NCBI GenBank assembly: GCA_011522945.1
Contig: WTHY01000179.1
Span: forward strand, 1 to 9,956
Source of the DNA: Alphaproteobacteria bacterium
Lineage (GTDB): Bacteria; Pseudomonadota; Alphaproteobacteria; Puniceispirillales; Puniceispirillaceae
Length of the DNA stretch: 9,956 nucleotides
Reading direction: 5' to 3'
Part shown: piece by piece, positions 1 through 6,166 of the stretch
How the letters are laid out: the number at the start of each line of letters is the position of its first letter
Position numbering within the stretch: position 1 is the stretch's first letter
Program-made: the position numbers and the translations under genes
The notes under the pieces: model-generated
The model's database searches: none
Told to the model about the DNA's origin: nothing
What the model saw: the letters and a program-made list of their open reading frames with translations, nothing else

Positions 1-97
1 TACCTGGCTTTACATGGCTGATTTTTACAGCAGCCCAAAGCCGGTTATTATGGTTGATTACATTTCCAGGACGTATCGCATTGCCGTTTAATTTCAT
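1..97 (-). CDS. efp: Elongation factor P, N-terminal fragment (cut by window edge)
   Basis: Reading the minus strand from the ATG at 97 gives 32 complete codons, beginning MKLNGNAIRPGNVI and ending HVKPG, before the window stops. The (I/L)RPGNV...LW..VK...V.PG pattern is the start of the EF-P KOW-like N domain. By family knowledge, EF-P binds between the P and E sites of the ribosome and rescues stalls at consecutive prolines. The modified lysine or arginine and the OB domains lie outside the window, so its modification type cannot be judged. A GAGGA ribosome-binding site (plus-strand 104-108) sits 6 bases before the start. Another ATG three codon-thirds upstream (102-100) hits a stop after one codon and is excluded. 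The gene lies 56 bases behind gap on the same strand and may be co-transcribed with it. pgk, which often follows gap in alphaproteobacteria, is not between them. Confidence 0.85.
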   Translation of the reverse strand, partial: MKLNGNAIRPGNVINHNNRLWAAVKISHVKPG

Positions 98-153
98 ATC
101 ATATCCTCGTCATCTTTCGTTTGTGCAAAACAAACTTATCATATTCGTCTCGC

Positions 154-1161
154 CTAGAGGTATTTTGCCATCGTAGCAGCGGTATCTAGCATCCGCATGG
201 AAAAGCCCCATTCATTATCATACCAAGCCACAACACGCGCCAGTCTGCGTTCTAATACATCTGTCTGCGTCAGGTCAGCAATGGATGAATGTGGGTCATG
301 GTTAAAGTCAATCGAGACGAGAGGCAAATTATTTGTTGATAATACGCCTTGTAATTTGCCATTTGCAGCTTCAGTCAAGGCTGCATTAATCTCATCAATG
401 CTTGTATCTCTGCTGGCTACGAAGCTAAAATCTACCAATGAGACATTTTCTGTTGGCACACGGATAGCCGAGCCGCTGAGCTTGCCTGCTAATTCTGGCA
501 ATACAAGACCGATAGCCTCAGCTGCCCCTGTTGAGGTTGGCACAAGTGAGCGCGCGCCTGCACGTGCACGCCGTAAATCTTTATGCGAATTATCTAAGAT
601 ATTCTGATCGCCTGTATAGGCGTGCACTGTGGTCATAAAACCAGCATCAATGCCAACAGCGTCGTTTAATACTTTGGCAAGTGGCGCGAGGCAATTACTT
701 GTACAAGATGCGTTTGACACCACGATATGACTATCATTAAGAAGATGACTATTTACACCATAGACAATTGTTAGGTCTGCATTCTTAGCTGGCGCTGAGA
801 TGAGGACACGTTTTGCACCAGCTTCAAGATGTGCTACTGCCTTATCGCGACTGTTGAAATGTCCAGAACATTCTAGAACAATATCGACGCCTAATTTACC
901 CCAAGGCAAGAGCTCGGGCTGCTTTTCATGATAGAGTGGAACAGGCCCTGCACCAAAATCGAGCGTTTCATCTTCAAGGCGAACAGACCCACGAAACTTA
1001 CCATGCGTCGTGTCATGCTCAAGAAGATGCGCCATGACCTCAGCCGCACCAGGCGAGTTAATCGCTACAATCTCAAGATCATTTCTGCCAGATTCCACAA
1101 GGGCTCTTAGCACAAGCCGTCCAATACGCCCAAAGCCATTAATCGCGATTTTATAAGACAT
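154..1161 (-). CDS. gap: Type I glyceraldehyde-3-phosphate dehydrogenase
   Basis: The 335-residue protein has the usual length for phosphorylating GAPDH, which interconverts glyceraldehyde-3-phosphate and 1,3-bisphosphoglycerate in the cytoplasm. The Rossmann motif NGFGRIGR is at residues 8-15. The catalytic cysteine is C153 in SNASCTSNC and the catalytic histidine is H180 in TTVHAYTGDQ. The substrate-loop signature PTSTGAA and the VPTENVSLVDF segment follow, and the C-terminal WYDNEWGFSMRM is typical. Erythrose-4-phosphate dehydrogenase is a close relative. The TSTGAAEAIG and VPTENVS segments favour GAPDH, although SIDFNHDPHSSI also resembles that relative. Oddity: after beta strand 2 the sequence is AINSPG rather than the usual AINDLG, so the aspartate that favours NAD over NADP is replaced. 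An AGGA site (complement of 1171-1174) lies 9 bases before the ATG. It sits downstream of tkt on the same strand, 145 bases away. Confidence 0.95.
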   Translation of the reverse strand: MSYKIAINGFGRIGRLVLRALVESGRNDLEIVAINSPGAAEVMAHLLEHDTTHGKFRGSVRLEDETLDFGAGPVPLYHEKQPELLPWGKLGVDIVLECSGHFNSRDKAVAHLEAGAKRVLISAPAKNADLTIVYGVNSHLLNDSHIVVSNASCTSNCLAPLAKVLNDAVGIDAGFMTTVHAYTGDQNILDNSHKDLRRARAGARSLVPTSTGAAEAIGLVLPELAGKLSGSAIRVPTENVSLVDFSFVASRDTSIDEINAALTEAANGKLQGVLSTNNLPLVSIDFNHDPHSSIADLTQTDVLERRLARVVAWYDNEWGFSMRMLDTAATMAKYL

Positions 1162-1306
1162 ATTTTGTCTTCCTTTTCCCTGTATGTCTTGGACATGAAC
1201 CCCAGCTAGGAGGCTTGGATCCAGTCATATTTGCGGTTGGTTTGGGGGAAGAAACCTGATTTACCCTGTCGAGTCTTTGCTGTGGCAGTGTCGATGTCAT
1301 GCACCC

Positions 1307-3283
1307 TTAAAGACCAGACTTGGCCGCTGTCACAACAGCTTCAGCAGTAATGCCAAAATGTTGATAGAGCTCTGCGATAGGTGCTGAGGCACCAAAGCTG
1401 TCCATGCCAATAAACTGACCGTTAGCGCCAAGTAGTTTTGACCAGCCCATTTCCAGACCAGCTTCTACAGCCACGATGGATGCAGCATCTCCGCGCAAGC
1501 TATCTAGGTAATCAGCATCCTGTGCTAATAGAATATCCATACATGGGACTGACACAAGCCGTGTTGGAATGCCCTCTGCCTCTAATGCAGCTCGCGCGTC
1601 TTCTGCGATCGCCACTTCAGAGCCACTTGCCATAAGCACAACTTGCGGTGCTGCGCTTGCTTCACGCAGAATGTAGCCACCACGTGCAGACCGGTTTTCA
1701 GCAATATCATCTATCCGCATTTGTGGCAGACCTTGGCGTGATAGGGCAAGGACAGATGGCGTGCGCTTTGTGGTCAAAGCAATTTGCCAAGCTTCTGCTG
1801 TCTCGACAATATCAGCTGGCCGGAAGACATTGAGATTTGGAATGGCGCGCAAGCTGGCAACATGTTCAACAGGCTGATGCGTTGGGCCATCTTCACCAAG
1901 TCCGATAGAATCATGTGTCATCACGTAAACAACACGCTGCTCCATCAAGGCAGATAGACGAATTGACGGGCGGCAATAATCTGTGAACACAAGGAATGTG
2001 CCACCATAAGGCACAGCGCCGCCATGCAGCGCGATACCATTCATTGCAGCTGCCATGCCATGTTCACGCACACCATAATGAATATAGTTGCCGGCATAAT
2101 TATCAGCCGCGAAGATACCGTGTGCGCCGACTTTTGTATTATTTGAACCTGTCAAATCAGCCGAGCCGCCAAATAATTCAGGAACGGCAGGCAAAATAGC
2201 TTCAATCGCTTTTTGGCTAGCCACACGTGTGGCGATTTTTTGTGGCTCAGCAAGTGTCGCCTTATACGCTGAGACAGCGGCTTCAAGGTTGCTATCATAT
2301 GTTCCGGCCATGGCTGAATTGAAAGCATCAGCATGTGAGCTGTTGTTTAGACGTGCCTGCCAGGCAGTATGTTCAGACTGGCTACGAGTGCCAGCTTGGC
2401 GCCACTCAGATAAAATCTCAGATGGGATTTCGAATGGGGCATGGCTCCAGCCAAGTGCCTCTCTTGTCAGAGCATTTTCATCTGCCCCCATAGGCGCACC
2501 ATGTGCTTTTGCCGTACCAGCTCTGTTTGGAGAGCCTTTCCCAATATCTGTTTTGCAACGTATTAGTGTTGGCTTTAATGTTTGAGTCTTTGCGGTCGTA
2601 ATGGCGCTGCTAACAGCATCCATATCATGACCATCGCAGCTAAGCACCTGCCAGCCATAGGCTTCGAATCGGGCTGAGATATCATCTGAAACGGTTATAT
2701 CTACCGAGCCATCAATCGAAATGCCGTTATCATCAAATAATACGATTAGGCGTCCAAGCTGCATATGACCTGCCATTGAGGCAGCTTCATGGCTGATACC
2801 TTCCATCAGACAACCATCACCAGCAATGACATATGTATTGTGATTGACGATATCATCTGAAAAACGGCCAGCTAAATGCCGTTCTGCCATAGCCATCCCA
2901 ACAGCATTTGCGAACCCCTGACCAAGCGGCCCGGTTGTTGTCTCAATACCAGAGGCATGACCATATTCTGGGTGCCCCGCAGTTTTTGCGCCAAGCTGAC
3001 GGAAATTCCGTAGCTCGTCCAAGGTCATATCTTCATAGCCTGTTAGATGCAGGAGTGCATAAAGCAACATAGAGCCATGGCCAGCTGATAAAACGAACCT
3101 GTCTCTATCAGGCCAGTTTGGCGCTGAGGGATCGAACTTTAAATGGTCTGCGAACAAGGCTGTTGCAGCATCTGCCATACCCATCGGCATGCCTGGATGT
3201 CCTGAATTTGCAGCATCAACAGCATCCATGGCAAGCACACGAATGGCATCAGCCATTTTTTGACGAACAGGGGAGTTAGCCAT
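1307..3283 (-). CDS. tkt: Transketolase
   Basis: The 658-residue protein matches the family length (about 660). Transketolase moves two-carbon ketol units between sugar phosphates, using thiamine diphosphate and a divalent metal, and links the pentose-phosphate pathway with glycolysis. Active-site histidines visible are H29 (SGHPGMPMG), H69 (AGHGSM), H104, H261 (KAHGAP), H457 and H469 (GEDGPTHQPVEH). The cofactor motif starts at GDG 155-157 and ends at N186. The catalytic glutamate is E407 in GVREHGM. These positions match the Escherichia coli enzyme within a few residues. The longest frame starts one codon earlier with TTG, but ATG at 3283 is preferred: an AAGGA site (complement of 3293-3297) lies 9 bases upstream. 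The gene reads away from the zapA cluster and toward gap. The 145 bases to gap hold no clear terminator, so co-transcription is plausible. Confidence 0.96.
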   Translation of the reverse strand: MANSPVRQKMADAIRVLAMDAVDAANSGHPGMPMGMADAATALFADHLKFDPSAPNWPDRDRFVLSAGHGSMLLYALLHLTGYEDMTLDELRNFRQLGAKTAGHPEYGHASGIETTTGPLGQGFANAVGMAMAERHLAGRFSDDIVNHNTYVIAGDGCLMEGISHEAASMAGHMQLGRLIVLFDDNGISIDGSVDITVSDDISARFEAYGWQVLSCDGHDMDAVSSAITTAKTQTLKPTLIRCKTDIGKGSPNRAGTAKAHGAPMGADENALTREALGWSHAPFEIPSEILSEWRQAGTRSQSEHTAWQARLNNSSHADAFNSAMAGTYDSNLEAAVSAYKATLAEPQKIATRVASQKAIEAILPAVPELFGGSADLTGSNNTKVGAHGIFAADNYAGNYIHYGVREHGMAAAMNGIALHGGAVPYGGTFLVFTDYCRPSIRLSALMEQRVVYVMTHDSIGLGEDGPTHQPVEHVASLRAIPNLNVFRPADIVETAEAWQIALTTKRTPSVLALSRQGLPQMRIDDIAENRSARGGYILREASAAPQVVLMASGSEVAIAEDARAALEAEGIPTRLVSVPCMDILLAQDADYLDSLRGDAASIVAVEAGLEMGWSKLLGANGQFIGMDSFGASAPIAELYQHFGITAEAVVTAAKSGL

Positions 3284-3320
3284 CAAGAAAAATCCTTTTC
3301 ATTTGGAACGGTCCAGTAGC

Positions 3321-3380
3321 ATTGGCGACAAATATTTGGCGCGTGCTGATGGCCAAACATGTTGCATGTCGCAGGCCAAT
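3321..3380. repeat. Nested inverted repeats in the tkt leader
   Basis: Four hexamers form two nested inverted pairs: ATTGGC (3321-3326) with GCCAAT (3375-3380), and TTTGGC (3335-3340) with GCCAAA (3352-3357). The outer and inner pairs have slightly different centres (about 3350 and 3346). The repeats lie downstream of the predicted tkt promoter, so they could be a regulator binding site or an RNA hairpin in the leader. No regulator is identified. Confidence 0.4.
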
Positions 3381-3392
3381 AATTGTGAGCGG

Positions 3393-3422
3393 TTTATGCC
3401 TGATTTCGGCTGTGAAAGTCAA
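3393..3422 (-). promoter_or_regulatory. Predicted sigma70-type promoter for tkt
   Basis: On the minus strand a -35 box TTGACT (complement of 3417-3422; 5 of 6 to consensus) is followed after 18 bases by CATAAA (complement of 3393-3398; 4 of 6). Transcription would begin roughly 100 bases before the tkt start, leaving a leader that contains the nested inverted repeats at 3321-3380. This is a by-eye match with no experimental support. Confidence 0.4.
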
Positions 3423-3449
3423 TAATTTCCTGTCATCTAAAAGTCTAAA

Positions 3450-3477
3450 TTGTCGGCCTGATAAACTGACTTATCAT
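3450..3477 (+). promoter_or_regulatory. Predicted sigma70-type promoter for the coiled-coil/zapA/6S region
   Basis: TTGTCG (3450-3455; 4 of 6) and TATCAT (3472-3477; 5 of 6) are separated by 16 bases, about 118 bases before the coiled-coil gene. A second, weaker pairing further downstream, CTGACA (3495-3500) with TGAAAT (3517-3522) and a 16-base spacer, is an alternative. Neither can be chosen from sequence alone. Confidence 0.35.
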
Positions 3478-3594
3478 TTGCCTATTCTAACCTGCTGACA
3501 CCATTTGCGTTTTTGGTGAAATAGGATATGCTAACGGATAGGGTAATTTCCAAAAAATGGGCGAAAGCCATATATATAGTGAAAGAAAAAACAT

Positions 3595-3900
3595 ATGCAG
3601 CGATTAGATGAGGCGATGGCAAAATTGGAAGCTGCCATTGATACGCTGACAGATGCCACAGCCGAGGCTTATAATGCGCATCAAGCAGCGCAACTTGCAG
3701 CACAACAAACCGCGACAAATACAGAGGCAGCCATTGTGAGCGCCAGTGACCTTCAGGCTTTGAAATCAGAAATTGTGACAGCTATTCAGGCTCTTAACCG
3801 TTTGACTGATACAGCCAATCAGAATGCTTTGGGTGCGCAGGACAGAGATACTAACACATCATCTGACCCCACAGATAGTGACCAAGGGGGCATGATATGA
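3595..3900 (+). CDS. Small coiled-coil protein encoded just upstream of zapA
   Basis: This 101-residue protein has no recognisable enzymatic motif. Residues 1-75 are rich in Ala, Gln, Leu and Glu with heptad-like spacing (MQRLDEAMAKLEAAIDTL... and DLQALKSEIVTAIQALNRL), predicting a long coiled coil. The last 25 residues are a polar, acidic, probably disordered tail. There is no signal peptide or membrane segment. Small coiled-coil proteins, some assigned to DUF4164, are encoded directly upstream of zapA in many alphaproteobacteria, and I infer it belongs to that group. Its stop codon overlaps the zapA start (ATGA at 3897-3900), which implies translational coupling and suggests a shared role at the FtsZ ring, perhaps as a ZapB-like partner. 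That function is inferred from position only. The ATG at 3595 is the only reasonable start, and its ribosome-binding site is weak. Confidence 0.75.
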   Translation: MQRLDEAMAKLEAAIDTLTDATAEAYNAHQAAQLAAQQTATNTEAAIVSASDLQALKSEIVTAIQALNRLTDTANQNALGAQDRDTNTSSDPTDSDQGGMI

Positions 3901-4217
3901 GCCAGGCAATTGTAACAGTAAGGTTGAATGGCCATGCCTATCAGATGGGCTGTGATGAGGGTCAGGAACAACATATTGAAATGCTAGGACGCGAAGTTGA
4001 TGCAGTGTTGCAACAACTTATCGGGTCTGTTGGCCAGATCGGTGAGGCGCGCCTTCTTGCCATGGCGTGCCTGATTCTGGCTGATCTAGCACATAGCTCA
4101 GGTCAGCCTATGCCAACAGGTGGCTTGGATGAGGCGCAGATAGAAGCGCTCGCTCTGCGTTTGGAAACCGCAGCTAAGACTGTCAATCAGCTTGCCAGCA
4201 GCTTACCAAAAGCATAA
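3897..4217 (+). CDS. zapA: Cell division protein ZapA
   Basis: The 106-residue protein matches ZapA, which binds FtsZ and cross-links its filaments at the division site in the cytoplasm. The N-terminal segment (IVTVRLNGHAYQMGCDEGQEQHIEMLGREVDAVLQQL) is the globular domain, with the characteristic G.Y...C..GQE..i..L...VD pattern. The segment VGQIGEARLLAMACLILADL begins the C-terminal helix used for oligomerisation. The protein ends soon after a short helix, a length typical of alphaproteobacterial forms. The start overlaps the stop of the upstream coiled-coil gene by 4 bases. The 6S RNA begins 6 bases after its stop codon, a conserved neighbour relationship that supports both calls. Confidence 0.9.
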   Translation: MSQAIVTVRLNGHAYQMGCDEGQEQHIEMLGREVDAVLQQLIGSVGQIGEARLLAMACLILADLAHSSGQPMPTGGLDEAQIEALALRLETAAKTVNQLASSLPKA

Positions 4218-4223
4218 TGTGAC

Positions 4224-4382
4224 GGCGATAGCTGGGCAGTGCGCCAGGTCTTTCAATCCCTGGGACCATAATCTTCTGACGGGAGCTGCCTCTGCGCAGG
4301 CCGAGGTTTGTGTATCGCGGCGCCCACCTGTTTAACAGGTCACAGAGGATGAAACACGCCAGCGGCTGATCTGGCTATCGCC
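4224..4382 (+). ncRNA. ssrS: 6S RNA
   Basis: 6S RNA imitates an open promoter and binds sigma70 RNA polymerase holoenzyme, reducing transcription in stationary phase. Its ends are fixed here by a perfect 9-base closing helix, GGCGATAGC (4224-4232) with GCTATCGCC (4374-4382), giving about 159 bases, slightly shorter than the 184 of E. coli. Other helices visible are CCTCTG (4279-4284) with CAGAGG (4343-4348) and the hairpin ACCTG/CAGGT (4326-4330 with 4336-4340). The internal stretches GGGAGCTGCCTCTG and GGCGCCCACCTGTT match what I recall of alphaproteobacterial 6S RNAs. Position between zapA and fthC is also the classical location. No separate promoter was identified; it could be processed from the zapA transcript or start within zapA. 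Exact ends depend on processing. Confidence 0.88.
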
Positions 4383-4444
4383 AAATTCAAACGCGTCTTG
4401 TAGAGATGCTATCTCAACATCATCTCACTAGGGCATGTAATGCG

Positions 4445-5050
4445 ATGCAGGCAGACGATAATATTGCAGACCAGAAAAAGATGTTGCGGAAACAAGCCTC
4501 TGCTACGCGTAAAATAGCGGCGGGCACAAGTCCTAATGCATCTGAATTATTGGCAACATCAGAAATTTATGGACAGATTATGCAGCCTAATGTGCCGCGC
4601 CTTGTTGCTGGTTATTGGCCTATCCGCACAGAAATCGACCCGGTCCCTTTGATGCAGGCGCTCAAGCGTAATGGCTCGGGATTATGCTTGCCCTCAACGC
4701 CGCAAGAGGGGTTGCCTCTTAGATTTCATAGCTGGTCTGGGGATCCCGATGAATTAGTAGATGGGCCTTATGGAACACGGCAACCAGATCCTATGCTACC
4801 TGAAGTTTTGCCTGATCTGGTACTAGCGCCGTTATTGGCGTTTGATAAAGCCTGTTGGCGTCTTGGCTATGGTGGCGGGTTTTATGATAGAACGCTGGCA
4901 GCTTTTGATCGTCTTAACCACAGGGCGAAAATCATTGGATTAGCCTATGCGCAGCAGATGGTTGATAGCGTGCCGACAGGGATTTATGACCGCCAGTTAA
5001 ACGGTATCATGACTGAACAGGGACTGTTTTTGCCAGATAAGGGTCTATAA
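4445..5050 (+). CDS. fthC: 5-formyltetrahydrofolate cyclo-ligase
   Basis: The 201-residue protein belongs to the family that converts 5-formyltetrahydrofolate to 5,10-methenyltetrahydrofolate with ATP hydrolysis, returning a storage folate to one-carbon metabolism. The N-terminal KKMLRKQASATRK matches the K..LR......R nucleotide-binding start. GYWPIRTEIDP (57-67) is the usual early motif, GPYGTRQPDP the middle one, and RLGYGGGFYDR (139-149) the glycine-rich signature. The open frame extends 13 codons upstream to 4406. The ATG at 4445 is preferred because AGGG (4430-4433) lies 11 bases before it and the length then fits the family; the 4406 start has TAGAG directly against it with no spacing. 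It follows 6S RNA, as in many proteobacteria. The gene is also called ygfA or MTHFS. Confidence 0.88.
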   Translation: MQADDNIADQKKMLRKQASATRKIAAGTSPNASELLATSEIYGQIMQPNVPRLVAGYWPIRTEIDPVPLMQALKRNGSGLCLPSTPQEGLPLRFHSWSGDPDELVDGPYGTRQPDPMLPEVLPDLVLAPLLAFDKACWRLGYGGGFYDRTLAAFDRLNHRAKIIGLAYAQQMVDSVPTGIYDRQLNGIMTEQGLFLPDKGL

Positions 5051-5155
5051 TAATATTTAGGGGCTTGTAGAAATCACCTGCCACATATAGACCGCCTGCT
5101 ATTTCTTAGGCCTAACCCAATTGATTTTAATGCCAGTAAAACAAGGATATGTATG

Positions 5156-5962
5156 ATGCGACTCTTATTTTTAGGTGATATTGTCGGTCGCACTGCTCGT
5201 AATGCTGTTATGTCTGAGGCGGGTTCTTTGCGCTCTGAGCTTGAGCTCGATTTTTTAATTGTAAATTGTGAGAACGCAGCTGGTGGCTTTGGCGTTACAC
5301 CGGCTATCTGTGATGATTTGCTGGCAGCAGGTGTTGATGTTTTGACAACAGGAAATCATGTGTGGGACAAAGGCGAAATATCTCCCTATCTCGATAGAAC
5401 CGACAAGGTGATACGCCCAGCGAATATGGGGAATGCCTTTCCAGGTGTGGGCATGGTTCGTGTAGAAAATGCAGCAGGTAAATCTCTCATCGTGATTAAT
5501 CTGATTGCTACATTATTTATGGCAGATAATGACAACCCATTTCTAATGGCAGATAAAATTCTGGCCAAATGCAAGCTTGGCACATCTGCAGATGCCATCA
5601 TGGTAGATTTTCATGGTGAGGCGACATCAGAAAAGACGGCGATGGGCCATCATCTAGATGGTCGTGTCTCAATGGTGGTTGGTACCCATACCCATGTGCC
5701 AACAGCTGATCATCGCGTCTTGCCAGGTGGCACTGCCTTTCAGACAGATGCCGGCATGTGCGGCGATTATAATTCTGTTATCGGCATGGATGCAAAAGTC
5801 GCGACAGGCCGGTTTTCCAAACAAGCAAGTGGTAGATTATCTGTTGCGTTAGGCGAGGCAAGCCTTTGCGGATTACTCGTGGAGCTAGATGATGCAACAG
5901 GCCTCGCTATCTCTGTAGAGCCATTCCGCCGTGGCGGCATGCTCTCTGCAACACATGGATAA
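5156..5962 (+). CDS. YmdB-family (TIGR00282) metallophosphodiesterase
   Basis: The 268-residue protein belongs to the metallophosphoesterase family of Bacillus YmdB, which hydrolyses 2',3'-cyclic nucleotides with a di-iron centre. All expected metal ligands are present: D8 in LFLGDIVG, E39 and N40 in NCENAAGG, N67 and H68 in TGNHVWD, H153 in VDFHGEATSEK, and H178 and H180 in GTHTHVPTAD. The N-terminal ligands have the same numbers as I recall for Bacillus YmdB when the start is the second ATG (5156). That start also gives 8 bases after the AAGGA site (5143-5147), against 5 bases for the ATG at 5153, which remains possible. The substrate in this organism is unknown. It lies 105 bases after fthC, without a clear terminator, and 204 bases before yebC. 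Confidence 0.9.
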   Translation: MRLLFLGDIVGRTARNAVMSEAGSLRSELELDFLIVNCENAAGGFGVTPAICDDLLAAGVDVLTTGNHVWDKGEISPYLDRTDKVIRPANMGNAFPGVGMVRVENAAGKSLIVINLIATLFMADNDNPFLMADKILAKCKLGTSADAIMVDFHGEATSEKTAMGHHLDGRVSMVVGTHTHVPTADHRVLPGGTAFQTDAGMCGDYNSVIGMDAKVATGRFSKQASGRLSVALGEASLCGLLVELDDATGLAISVEPFRRGGMLSATHG

Positions 5963-5963
5963 G

Positions 5964-6068
5964 CTGGCATCTGGAAGATTTCAGGTAATCTTATCACTGC
6001 AGATGTCCATCCAGTCGCAATAGGGATTAAAGGACATCGTGTCAGCTTGAAGTTCCTATTGATGCCAG
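5964..6068 (+). ncRNA. Candidate structured RNA in the yebC leader
   Basis: Several complementary segments are packed into 105 bases directly after the upstream stop codon. CTGGCATC (5964-5971) pairs perfectly with GATGCCAG (6061-6068). Inside it lie the hairpin AAGATT/AATCTT (5975-5980 with 5987-5992) and a longer stem CAATAGG/CCTATTG (6018-6024 with 6055-6061), extendable by four pairs including two G-U. Its tip can close as GACA/TGTC (6033-6036 with 6040-6043). A competing helix, GATGTCC (6002-6008) with GGACATC (6032-6038), excludes that tip. G6061 can belong to only one of two helices. There is no uridine tract, so it is not a plain terminator. No known riboswitch was recognised, and chance pairing cannot be excluded. 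Confidence 0.3.
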
Positions 6069-6166
6069 AATCAATAATAGGGTAAACTCATTGGCAGAAA
6101 CTACTTCATGTCAAACAGGCGCACTTATGAGGACGCCGCAAGCAGGACTATTCAGGCAGGATTATT

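Larger units (their letters stand above)
3284..3594. other. Divergent intergenic control region between tkt and the zapA cluster
   Basis: These 311 bases separate divergent genes and hold no convincing reading frame. They contain a sigma70-like promoter for each direction (listed separately), the tkt ribosome-binding site, and a set of TTGGC/GCCAA inverted repeats in the tkt leader. The last 40 bases before the coiled-coil gene are A-rich with a TATATATA run. That gene has only a weak GAAAG-type ribosome-binding site. Confidence 0.6.

Noticed and set aside
119..135. GTTTGT/ACAAAC hairpin between gap and efp as a possible terminator of gap.
   Set aside because: The stem is AT-rich, and no T-run follows it on the minus strand. 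It also sits just before the efp ribosome-binding site.
197..607. A 136-codon plus-strand frame opposite gap.
   Set aside because: It lies wholly within the well-supported gap gene on the other strand and resembles no family. The same applies to the other frames opposite or inside tkt, yebC, ruvC and ruvB.
1184..1196. ATGTC-TTG-GACAT small inverted repeat between tkt and gap.
   Set aside because: Only 5 pairs with a 3-base loop, with no T-run and no recognisable operator pattern.
3381..3392. AATTGTGAGCGG, identical to one half of the E. coli lac operator, next to the predicted tkt -10 box.
   Set aside because: The second half-site is absent (the following bases are TTTATGCC), and no lac-type gene or regulator is nearby. 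Probably coincidence.
3482..3718. A 78-codon minus-strand frame spanning the divergent region and the coiled-coil gene.
   Set aside because: It overlaps the coiled-coil gene, has no convincing ribosome-binding site or family resemblance, and its composition looks like translated antisense.
5106..5118. TTAGGCCTAACCC, containing a 10-base palindrome, occurs here and again at 9211-9223.
   Set aside because: A 13-base repeat in 10 kb is expected about once by chance, and the second copy is inside the conserved ruvB coding sequence.
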